A stretch of 6,614 nucleotides of DNA from Euryarchaeota archaeon UBA346 (GCA_002496355.1 DAJP01000014.1:11775-18388), one strand, 5' to 3'; positions 1-6,187 are shown, counted from the first letter of the stretch. The notes: generated from the sequence alone by a model not told the origin. Made by a program: numbers and translations.

Positions 1-86
1 ATGACGTTTCCATACGAAATGAAGGGGTCCCTCCCAAAACCGCAAAACAAAAACTTTTCTCCTTAAGAAAAACAATGTATCTGGAG

Positions 87-122
87 GAAAAAAAAGAAGA
101 AAAAATAAGAGGACGACCTCTT
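87..122 (-). terminator. Hairpin plus T-tract terminator of the cdc48/PRC-barrel unit
   Basis: Read on the minus strand, a perfect 6-bp stem (AAGAGG / CCTCTT) with a 4-nt loop occupies 107-122 and overlaps the TAA stop of the PRC-barrel gene. It is followed directly by a long T-rich run interrupted by a few C (plus-strand A-rich tract about 87-106). Archaeal RNA polymerase terminates at oligo-T tracts, and the hairpin makes this resemble a bacterial intrinsic terminator. The structure is seen directly; its function is inferred from position. Confidence 0.7.
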
Positions 123-360
123 AGCTCCCACCAACGATAATGACATCCTTCACTGATCGGATGGCCTCAAACGGGAACACCAAATGGCCAACCTCATCCA
201 GATGATACAGCCGAGGATCAATATCCTCAGAAGGTTCCACAAGAATACTGAGCAACTGACCAGTTCTCTCGTCAACCAGGGAATTCCTCAGAATGCCGAG
301 GTACAAGCCCTCTTCACTCATGACTGTTTTTCCTCTCAAATCACTCTCCAGTACTTTCAT
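121..360 (-). CDS. Small PRC-barrel domain protein
   Basis: This 79-residue protein is a single PRC-barrel, the small beta-barrel fold shared with the RimM C-terminus and the photosynthetic reaction-centre H subunit. The family pattern is clear: LRGKTVMSEEG at residues 8-18, a following LG, DERTGQLL at 30-37, then VEP, and a closing DVIIVG strand. Stand-alone PRC-barrel proteins of about 80 residues are common in euryarchaea and have been linked to RNA metabolism and, in haloarchaea (CdpA/CdpB types), to cell division; which role applies here is unknown. Two ATG codons lie side by side (361-363 and 358-360). I chose the second because the Shine-Dalgarno-like GAGGG at 366-370 is only 2 nt from the first and 5 nt from the second. 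The gene starts 27 nt after the cdc48 stop on the same strand and no promoter is visible between them, so co-transcription is likely. Confidence 0.85.
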   Translation of the reverse strand: MKVLESDLRGKTVMSEEGLYLGILRNSLVDERTGQLLSILVEPSEDIDPRLYHLDEVGHLVFPFEAIRSVKDVIIVGGS

Positions 361-387
361 CATATCCCTCTTGTTTTTTATACTAAT

Positions 388-2958
388 TTACATATATTGA
401 ATGTCGCGTTCTTTTTTATCCTTTTTGGCGATAGTACTTCCCATGTCATCTTTCACTTTCTTATAATATTTTATCACATCATCAGTCAGGCTCCCACGCG
501 CCTCAGTCAATGCTCGCTCGAAATGTGCTTTGCGGACCTCTTTAACGTTGATATCATCACGCAAAGCAATCATCGCAGCCTCACGGCAGAGCGCGTCGAT
601 ATCCGCGCCAGAAAACCCAACCGTCTTCTCCGCTATCTCATCAAGAGAGACGTCCTTTGCCAGTGGCATGTCCTTCGTATGGATCTTGAAGATTTCCAGT
701 CGTGAAACGCTATCTGGCGCTGGGATTAACAACAGACGGTCAAACCGACCAGGCCGCAGCAACCCAGGATCAATGATGTCAGGTCTATTCGTCGCCCCGA
801 TCACCACCACGCCTTCCATGCTTTCCATCCCGTCGATGCTGGTGAGCAGTTGATTCACCACGCTTTCGGTCACATGCGACCCTTCGAATGTTCCCCGACG
901 TGGCGCAATCGAATCAATCTCATCAAGGAACACGATCGTGGGTGCGACCTGACGAGCCTTCTTGAACAATTCACGGACCGCTTTTTCGCTTTCACCAACC
1001 CATTTACTGAGCACCTCTGGTCCCTTTATAGAAATAAAGTTAGCCTTTGACTCATGAGCGACCGCCTTTGCCAATAACGTCTTTCCCGTCCCTGGAGGTC
1101 CATACAGGAGAATCCCGCGAGGCGCGTGGATCCCCATCCGCTTGAACACCTCTGGCTGAGTCAACGGCCATTCGACCGCTTCCTTTAGACTTTGCTTGAT
1201 ATCCTCCAAGCCACCGACATCCTCCCAACTAATCTTTGGGATCTCCACGAAAAACTCACGTAATGCGGACGGTTCGATACCCCGGTGAGCGTTCTTAAAG
1301 TCATCCAACGTCACCTCCATCTTCTCCAGCAGCTCGATTGGGATTGGTTTTTCCAAATCGATCTCGGGAAGGTATCGTCGTAACGCGTTCATTGCAGCTT
1401 CTCGGGCTAACGCCGCAAGATCCGCTCCGACAAACCCGTAAGTGATATCTGCTATCTCATCAAGCAGAGCCTCTTTTGAGATACGTTTGATGAACTCATC
1501 CGGGTTCTCCCGAATCGTCATAAGACGTTCACTTATCTGTTGTTCTGCGCTGACATTCGCCTCGGAATCATCCAGATCGTATGGCAACAGATTTGTGATT
1601 TCATCAGCAATCAATCGGATGACCTTCTCATAGAACAAGGGCGGGAGTTGATCTTTAAATGATGTGAACACCACAGCAAGATAATTCCCGACAACCACCA
1701 CACGTTTATTCTTATCCTTCGAACGGAGCATACTTCGGAGCAGGTCAGAGATATGGATCTTCTTGATTCCCTGTTTAATAGCAGAGACAATTTTTTCCTC
1801 GCTGATCGTCTCACCGGTATACATCTCACCAAGACCAGGGTTAATCGGCATACCTCTTGTATGAATCAACAAGATCTCCTTCCTTCCATCTCTATCGGGG
1901 ACATCGATGCGGATTTCCCGATCAAATCGACCTGGTCTTCGCAACGCAGGATCAATCACATCAGGGATGTTCGTCGCCCCAATCACAATGACCTTCCCCC
2001 GGCCTTTCAGACCATCCATCAAGGTCAGCAGCTGAGAGACAACACGCCGTTCCACCTCACCATGCACTTCACTACGTTTCGGTGCGATTGCATCAATTTC
2101 ATCAAGGAAAATAATCGAAGGCGCATTCTTCTGCGCTTCCTCAAAAATCTTACGAAGATTCTCTTCACTTTGGCCATAGAATTTACTCATAATCTCCGGG
2201 CCATTAATGGTGTAAAAATTCGCACCTGATTCATTTGCAACTGCTTTAGCAATCAATGTTTTTCCTGTACCCGGTGGACCATAAAGAAGAACACCTTTCG
2301 GTGGATCAATACCTAAACGATCAAATAATTCAGGGTGCTTCAGTGGTAGTTGGATCATTTCTTTTACTTTTTCTAACTCGTTTTTTAATCCACCAATATC
2401 TTCATAACTTACCCGAGGGCCTTCCTCTTCAGTAATTTTTGCCGCTTCTTCTTTAACATGAAGGACGGTGCGTTCTGTGATCATAACGATTCCATGCGGA
2501 TTGGTATCAACAATGACAAAAGGAAGCGCATTTCCAAAAAAGGCAATCCCCGGTATAATTATCTCATCGCTTTTTGTTATTGGTCGTCGTAGCATATTCT
2601 TCTTAATGATGACATCAATACCCATGCCAAACTCGATACGCTGGCCTTCAGGCATCAACGGAGCAAGAGCAACGTCCCGAGCCTCTTTTACTTCTGCTCG
2701 TCTGATCTTCACGCGGTCCCCTAGCCCAGTCCCTGCATTTTTCCTAGTCAGGTTATCAATACGCACAAGACGTTTCCCCTCATCAGAAGGATGCGCCCGC
2801 CACACGGATGTCGCGGTCACCTTGGTCCCCTCAAGCTCAATAACATCCCCTATAGAGAGATCAAGATCCATACGTGTCTGATGATCAATTCGTGCTCGTC
2901 CGTACCCAACATCCTGTTGGAATGCCTCTGATACTTTCAGAACAACTTCTCGTACCAT
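388..2958 (-). CDS. cdc48: Cdc48/VAT-type double AAA+ ATPase (unfoldase) with a large D1 insertion
   Basis: This 856-residue protein is the archaeal Cdc48/p97/VAT homologue, a hexameric cytosolic unfoldase that threads proteins through its pore and can feed the 20S proteasome. Order of domains: N-terminal double-psi barrel (about 1-90) and CDC48_2 barrel (about 105-170); D1 AAA module with Walker A GPPGTGKT (227-234), pore loop KFYG (259-262), Walker B FLDEID (284-289), sensor GATN (327-330) and arginine-finger motif RRPGRFDR (340-347); D2 module with Walker A (620-627), pore loop KWVG (652-655), Walker B FLDEID (677-682), GATN (721-724) and RPGRFDR (735-741). Both ATPase sites look intact. 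About 120 extra residues (about 374-497) sit between the D1 core and its helical lid, which resumes at LDEIAD. The protein ends in Q-Y-M. An upstream in-frame GTG (2998-3000) would add 14 residues, but it lies only 2 nt past the TATA box, so the transcript should start after it; the ATG at 2958 follows GGTGGGAG and begins the family-like MVREVVLKV. Confidence 0.97.
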   Translation of the reverse strand: MVREVVLKVSEAFQQDVGYGRARIDHQTRMDLDLSIGDVIELEGTKVTATSVWRAHPSDEGKRLVRIDNLTRKNAGTGLGDRVKIRRAEVKEARDVALAPLMPEGQRIEFGMGIDVIIKKNMLRRPITKSDEIIIPGIAFFGNALPFVIVDTNPHGIVMITERTVLHVKEEAAKITEEEGPRVSYEDIGGLKNELEKVKEMIQLPLKHPELFDRLGIDPPKGVLLYGPPGTGKTLIAKAVANESGANFYTINGPEIMSKFYGQSEENLRKIFEEAQKNAPSIIFLDEIDAIAPKRSEVHGEVERRVVSQLLTLMDGLKGRGKVIVIGATNIPDVIDPALRRPGRFDREIRIDVPDRDGRKEILLIHTRGMPINPGLGEMYTGETISEEKIVSAIKQGIKKIHISDLLRSMLRSKDKNKRVVVVGNYLAVVFTSFKDQLPPLFYEKVIRLIADEITNLLPYDLDDSEANVSAEQQISERLMTIRENPDEFIKRISKEALLDEIADITYGFVGADLAALAREAAMNALRRYLPEIDLEKPIPIELLEKMEVTLDDFKNAHRGIEPSALREFFVEIPKISWEDVGGLEDIKQSLKEAVEWPLTQPEVFKRMGIHAPRGILLYGPPGTGKTLLAKAVAHESKANFISIKGPEVLSKWVGESEKAVRELFKKARQVAPTIVFLDEIDSIAPRRGTFEGSHVTESVVNQLLTSIDGMESMEGVVVIGATNRPDIIDPGLLRPGRFDRLLLIPAPDSVSRLEIFKIHTKDMPLAKDVSLDEIAEKTVGFSGADIDALCREAAMIALRDDINVKEVRKAHFERALTEARGSLTDDVIKYYKKVKDDMGSTIAKKDKKERDIQYM
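1468..1839 (-). other. Extra segment inserted in the D1 module of Cdc48
   Basis: This is the coding segment for about residues 374-497 of Cdc48. In VAT-type proteins about ten residues join the IHTR-x-MP strand end to the first lid helix (pattern L-x-E-x-A before GFVGADLAAL). Here about 120 extra residues intervene. They are rich in charged helical stretches, with a hydrophobic strand-like core (RVVVVGNYLAVVFTSF, about 419-434) followed by a predicted helix and an acidic stretch (DLDDSEAN, 461-468). The reading frame is continuous and no intein splice residues are visible, so it is an in-frame domain insertion. The boundaries are approximate and its fold is not recognised. Confidence 0.75.
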
Positions 2959-3002
2959 AACTCCCACCAGTCGTAATTGTTGTGGCAGGAAGATTAACAC
3001 GC

Positions 3003-3019
3003 ATTATAAAGTTTTCTCC
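3003..3019 (-). promoter_or_regulatory. BRE/TATA promoter of cdc48
   Basis: On the minus strand GGAGAAAA (BRE-like, 3012-3019) is followed by CTTTATAAT (TATA box, 3003-3011), a good fit to the euryarchaeal BRE/TATA layout. Start of transcription is expected about 25 nt downstream of the box centre, near 2982, giving a leader of about 24 nt before the ATG at 2958. This placement rules out the upstream GTG at 2998-3000. The motif is seen directly and its activity is inferred. Confidence 0.65.
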
Positions 3020-3047
3020 TACAATCACCAAGAGAGAAAGACTCAAC

Positions 3048-3062
3048 GGAAAATTTAATAAA
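3048..3062 (+). promoter_or_regulatory. BRE/TATA promoter of the OB-fold/permease operon
   Basis: GGAAAA (BRE-like, 3048-3053) runs directly into TTTAATAAA (TATA box, 3054-3062), close to the archaeal consensus. The predicted start is near 3083, which leaves a leader of about 25 nt before the ATG at 3108 containing a G-run (3097-3101) as a weak ribosome-binding site. A second TATA-like stretch, TTTATATAAAT (3079-3089), would place the start almost on the ATG and produce a leaderless transcript; sequence alone does not decide between them. Confidence 0.55.
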
Positions 3063-3107
3063 AGATTCTATATTTTCTTTTATATAAATAAAGTCTGGGG
3101 GAAAAAC

Positions 3108-3755
3108 ATGAAATTCAAATATCTGATTATTCTCATCACCATCGGATCGCTGCTTGCGCTGTATCTTTTAACGTTTCTCTCACAGCCGATATTCGTCCGC
3201 CTTTCATCAATACAGGCCTTTGCTGGGCAACAGGTGATTGTTCAAGGAGTTGTCACTGAATATCGAACGACCACCTACGGAACTCAACTCATTACCATAC
3301 GAGAAGTACAAAACAGTACAAACTCTGTGATCGTATATCTCGAAGGAGAAGTGGCCATCGAATATGGGGATACGGTACAGGTGACCGGTGAAGTACAGCA
3401 ATACAAAAACCAATGGGAAATCGTCGTCAACGACCCACAGACAATCATCATTCTTCAGAAATGGCATGCATTGTCTTTTCCACTCTGGCAACTCGCCCTT
3501 CACCCAGAAAACTATTGTGATACCACTGTCAATGTCACTGGAATAATCTCTCAGATCGGTCTTTCCTCATGCATTCTCGCAAGCACAGATGGAGAATATT
3601 CCATAGATGTCCTTTACCAATCATCCTGTCCGCATGATATCTCAAAAGGAGATACCGTGACAGTCGGTGCACGTTTTCTCTATGATCCATCAACATGCAG
3701 ATTCTGCCTCAAAGCAACCGAAGCGAACCATGGTATCTGGAAGAGGGAGGGATGA
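3108..3755 (+). CDS. Membrane-anchored protein with two predicted OB-fold domains
   Basis: This 215-residue protein has one strong N-terminal hydrophobic segment (about 5-25) after a short Lys-containing start (MKFKY), with no obvious signal-peptidase site, so it is probably an anchor with the rest outside the membrane. Two beta-rich repeats follow. The first (about 35-116) has the OB-fold layout of nucleic-acid/sugar-binding barrels: GQQVIVQGVVTEY, then a variable strand pair, YGDTVQVTGEV and a closing strand. The second (about 136-204) repeats it with DTTVNVTGIISQI and KGDTVTVGARF. Five cysteines (137, 155, 174, 197, 200) are all in the second barrel. The OB-fold call is from pattern alone; the ligand is unknown. 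The frame is open upstream to 2982, but the promoter lies inside that extension and the ATG at 3108 starts a clean membrane anchor. The permease gene starts 3 nt after the stop. Confidence 0.8.
   Translation: MKFKYLIILITIGSLLALYLLTFLSQPIFVRLSSIQAFAGQQVIVQGVVTEYRTTTYGTQLITIREVQNSTNSVIVYLEGEVAIEYGDTVQVTGEVQQYKNQWEIVVNDPQTIIILQKWHALSFPLWQLALHPENYCDTTVNVTGIISQIGLSSCILASTDGEYSIDVLYQSSCPHDISKGDTVTVGARFLYDPSTCRFCLKATEANHGIWKREG
3745..3755 (+). promoter_or_regulatory. Ribosome-binding site of the TctA-like permease gene
   Basis: GGGAGGGATGA (3745-3755) contains GGAGG eight bases before the permease ATG at 3759 and overlaps the last codons and stop of the OB-fold gene. The strong site inside the upstream gene, with a 3-nt gap, points to translation of both proteins from one transcript. 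Confidence 0.7.
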
Positions 3756-3758
3756 CAA

Positions 3759-5099
3759 ATGCTGGACCTTCTCCTCATCATTCTATTTTGTGTTACCGGT
3801 GTTTCTCTTGGCATCATCACGGGTCTGTTACCTGGTCTGCATGTGAACAATGTTGCCTTAATCATGGTGTCTCTTTCCAGCGGCATCGTTGCAGTCTGCA
3901 GCCCGTTGTTTGCCTATGGTATCTCAGATCAATTCATTCTTATGTTAATTGCAGGATTCATGATCTCTGTCTCCATTTCGCATTCATTCCATGATACCAT
4001 CCCGTCAACCTTCATCGGAGCACCGGAAGAAGAAACCGCTTTATCGGTCCTCCCGGCGCATAGTCTACTGCTCAAAGGAGAAGGATATAAAGCAGTGGCA
4101 CTAGCTGCATTAGGAAGTTACGGTGCTATTCTAGTCTGCCTCGCATTTCTCTATCCTCTTCGTTTCATCATCGGACCTCCCCTCTCGTTATACGACACCA
4201 TGCAGGAGGTGATGATCTGGTTTCTTCTCGCAATCGTCATTCTTATGATCTCCACAGAAAAAACCAGGATCACTGACTTCGGTAGTTCAGGAAAACTCCC
4301 TTCACTCCTTGGTATGATCTTTGCTGCGTTTGTCTTTGTTCTCTCGGGAATATTTGGTATCATCATCTTTGATGTGCATCTCACTTCACCAATTGGACTA
4401 CCCGCACCGGTGTTGTTTCCCGCGCTCGCAGGATTATTCGGAGTACCACCCCTCCTTACTTCATTAGTCACCAAACCAGCAATCCCCGAACAGAAAGTAG
4501 AACCCTTTATTCAGAATCGAATAGAAAAAAAATCCTCCTTTTTCTCTATCCTCATTGGTAGTTTTGCTGGAATATTCGTCTCACTCATCCCCGGCTTGAC
4601 TACGGCAACCGGCACAGTACTTGCGATGAACGCACGACAAAAATCAAGCCAGGAACAAACCATTGTCACCCTCTCCGCTGTGAACACCGCAGCAACCTTC
4701 TCCGTCACCATGATGCTCTTTATTATTCAGCGGGCTCGTAGCGGTGTTACTCTTGCAGTAAGGGATATGATTACCATTGAACCGTGGGATTCTTTTGCGA
4801 TGCCTATGGGAGTGATATATCTCCTAATGTTCCTCATCCTCAGTGGTGCTCTTTCGTTTTTTCTCACGCTATACATCGGAAGACTCTTTGCACGAAAATT
4901 CCATGTCATCCCCTATCAAAAGCTCGTTGTCTTTACCCTTCTGTTCGTTTGTGTTCTCGTTGTTCTCTTCACCGGAGTTCTTGGGTTGATCGTACTACTC
5001 GTAGCGACCAGTATCGGGTTCTTACCTCTCTGCTGGGGTGTACGACGAAGCCATTGCATGGGAGTTTTATTGATCCCGATCATCCTTTATTTTCTGTGA
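3759..5099 (+). CDS. TctA-like (DUF112) multi-pass membrane permease, archaeal type
   Basis: This 446-residue integral membrane protein resembles the TctA large subunit of tripartite tricarboxylate transporters in its archaeal DUF112 form. The internal two-fold repeat of the family is visible: GLLPGLHVNN (22-31) in the first half and SLIPGLTTATGTVLAM (275-290) in the second, each just after a membrane segment. Other likely pore-region polar residues are HSFHDT (75-80), the acidic PEEET (89-93) and VNTAAT (308-313). I count roughly 11-12 membrane segments, with a charged cytoplasmic-looking loop around 243-259. In bacteria TctA works with TctB and the periplasmic binding protein TctC; neither is present here. 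The substrate is unknown and citrate should not be assumed. The upstream partner is the OB-fold membrane protein. The 3' end overlaps the convergent DUF2240 gene by 20 nt. Confidence 0.85.
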   Translation: MLDLLLIILFCVTGVSLGIITGLLPGLHVNNVALIMVSLSSGIVAVCSPLFAYGISDQFILMLIAGFMISVSISHSFHDTIPSTFIGAPEEETALSVLPAHSLLLKGEGYKAVALAALGSYGAILVCLAFLYPLRFIIGPPLSLYDTMQEVMIWFLLAIVILMISTEKTRITDFGSSGKLPSLLGMIFAAFVFVLSGIFGIIIFDVHLTSPIGLPAPVLFPALAGLFGVPPLLTSLVTKPAIPEQKVEPFIQNRIEKKSSFFSILIGSFAGIFVSLIPGLTTATGTVLAMNARQKSSQEQTIVTLSAVNTAATFSVTMMLFIIQRARSGVTLAVRDMITIEPWDSFAMPMGVIYLLMFLILSGALSFFLTLYIGRLFARKFHVIPYQKLVVFTLLFVCVLVVLFTGVLGLIVLLVATSIGFLPLCWGVRRSHCMGVLLIPIILYFL

Positions 5100-5568
5100 A
5101 AAATATTGTTTCGACAAACGGGTACCATTCAGAAACATCAACACCATGTTTTCGAGCGACAGACAACGCAGCGACTTCAGCAAGCAGGTTCTTTTCTTTT
5201 CCTTCTTTTTTTATTTCCTCTGCTATCTTGGTCTTCTCCTGATGAACATGTTCAGAAATCTGTGTGATGATCTCCTCGATACAATTTCTTCCTTTCAGAT
5301 CATCAGATGTTTCGCTAAACGTTTTTTTCGAAGGTATGAAACCGACAGGTATCTTGATATCATCAAGCGAGAAATTAGGAGACAGCATCCCCTCTTTTCT
5401 CACCAACAGTTCTTTTTTCAACACGTATTTCACGAACTGCTGCGATTCCTTTGAAGACAACCAACCGAGTTCCATGGAAAGCGGCAGATACAGCTCTGCC
5501 TCAGACAAAAGAGTTTTTCCACTTCTGTTAAAGAGAAACGCAAGGATGATCTTTGCCTCAGAATCCAT
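5080..5568 (-). CDS. DUF2240-family archaeal protein of unknown function
   Basis: This 162-residue soluble protein matches my recall of archaeal DUF2240: an N-terminal helical, winged-helix-like part with F-x-x-SG (13-17), LSEAELYLPLSMELGWLS (21-38), a VLKKELLVRKEG helix-turn (49-60), and then DDIKIPVGFIPSK (68-80). A charged helical, probably coiled stretch follows (about 98-127, rich in K and E), with an AALSVARKHGVDV motif (132-144) near the C-terminus. The winged-helix-like start would fit a DNA- or protein-binding role, but no function is established as far as I know. The start overlaps the stop of the upstream HisA-like gene as TGATG, with its own ribosome-binding site just before it, so translation is probably coupled. 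The last 20 nt overlap the end of the permease gene on the other strand. Confidence 0.8.
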   Translation of the reverse strand: MDSEAKIILAFLFNRSGKTLLSEAELYLPLSMELGWLSSKESQQFVKYVLKKELLVRKEGMLSPNFSLDDIKIPVGFIPSKKTFSETSDDLKGRNCIEEIITQISEHVHQEKTKIAEEIKKEGKEKNLLAEVAALSVARKHGVDVSEWYPFVETIFFTENKG

Positions 5569-6137
5569 CAGACCGCTCCTTGTTTCTTATTGAGGTCGAC
5601 GATGATGCCGCTAATCCCCTGTTCCGTCCAGAGTGAGAGTTTCTCAAGAGAACCTGCATACAGATATATCTTTTGATTTCCTATACGGTCTTTCGAAAAA
5701 CTTCCGTACACCGCAGTTTCATCGAAAAGAATGGTGCCAATATCACCGGAAAAGACCTGTTGCAATGACCTCTGTTCTTGAACTTGTCTGGTTTTATCAA
5801 GATAGATTTCATCATCTGTCAGTTCCTGTATCTCAGGTATGCTAAGGGATGACCAGAGATCCTCCCGTAAAGTGAGGTTGGTCGCACCGGCCATGATGGT
5901 ATCCATCACATCATCAATCCTTCGAGGCCCATTGTCTATCCACAATATGCAGTGTTCAGCAAGCCGCTGATACAACTCCAGATTCGGGTTATACCGCTCG
6001 ATTCCATCAAAATCTAATACATACAGCAGGGTATCTTTTTCAACTCGTTTTTGTAAATCCTCAAGGATGAGACTGTTACCTTCTTTCCCATCAAACAGTC
6101 GGGTGTTTCTTAGACAAACGAGTGGAACGATGTTCAT
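5568..6137 (-). CDS. Short HisA-related protein (COG1411-like)
   Basis: This 189-residue protein resembles archaeal proteins related to HisA (ProFAR isomerase), a TIM-barrel family, through LYVLDFDGIERYNPNLELY (38-56), ILWIDNGPRRIDDVMD (64-79), MAGATNLTLRE (82-92) and a late strand GISGIIVDLN (174-183). HisA itself is about 240 residues, so this copy is short and may have a reduced barrel. The typical HisA phosphate-binding GG motifs are not evident, so histidine biosynthesis is not implied. An upstream TTG (6150-6152) would add 5 residues; the ATG at 6135-6137 gives a normal N-terminal beta strand (MNIVPLVCLRN), although no strong ribosome-binding site precedes it. The stop overlaps the DUF2240 start by one base. 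The family assignment rests on recalled motifs and the function is unknown. Confidence 0.75.
   Translation of the reverse strand: MNIVPLVCLRNTRLFDGKEGNSLILEDLQKRVEKDTLLYVLDFDGIERYNPNLELYQRLAEHCILWIDNGPRRIDDVMDTIMAGATNLTLREDLWSSLSIPEIQELTDDEIYLDKTRQVQEQRSLQQVFSGDIGTILFDETAVYGSFSKDRIGNQKIYLYAGSLEKLSLWTEQGISGIIVDLNKKQGAV
5576..5581 (-). promoter_or_regulatory. Ribosome-binding site of the DUF2240 gene
   Basis: On the minus strand AAGGAG lies 7 nt before the ATG at 5566-5568, inside the end of the HisA-like gene. It confirms the start chosen for the DUF2240 gene and supports coupled translation. Confidence 0.7.
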
Positions 6138-6187
6138 AGCGCACGCAACCAAATTGATTCAATATCATTTTTCAGATCATTTGTTTT

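Noticed and set aside
1..140. Two plus-strand frames open from the left edge, ending at TAA 64-66 and TAA 138-140, which could be the 3' end of a convergent gene.
   Set aside because: Both are too short to judge. The longer one is mostly Lys/Glu from the A-rich terminator tract and runs into the PRC-barrel gene; neither shows a recognisable motif.
184..705. A 173-codon open frame on the plus strand across the PRC-barrel and cdc48 3' ends.
   Set aside because: It lies opposite two well-supported genes, gives a low-complexity Phe/His/Ile-rich product without family motifs, and has no promoter or ribosome-binding site.
1468..1839. Possible intein in Cdc48.
   Set aside because: No Cys/Ser start residue with an intein block pattern and no His-Asn plus Cys/Ser/Thr junction are visible, and the segment is not located in a Walker motif where inteins usually sit.
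1753..2881. Long plus-strand frames (1753-2229 and 2468-2881) opposite cdc48.
   Set aside because: They are antisense shadows of a highly conserved gene, with no domain pattern or initiation signals.
3049..3077. Inverted repeat GAAAAT ... ATTTTC around the OB-fold gene promoter, a possible operator.
   Set aside because: The arms are only six AT-rich bases, spaced by 17 nt, and the left arm is already explained as BRE/TATA; chance is likely in such sequence.
5146..5593. Plus-strand frames opposite the DUF2240 gene.
   Set aside because: They encode Phe/Ser-rich products without motifs, while the minus-strand frame matches a known archaeal family and has a ribosome-binding site.
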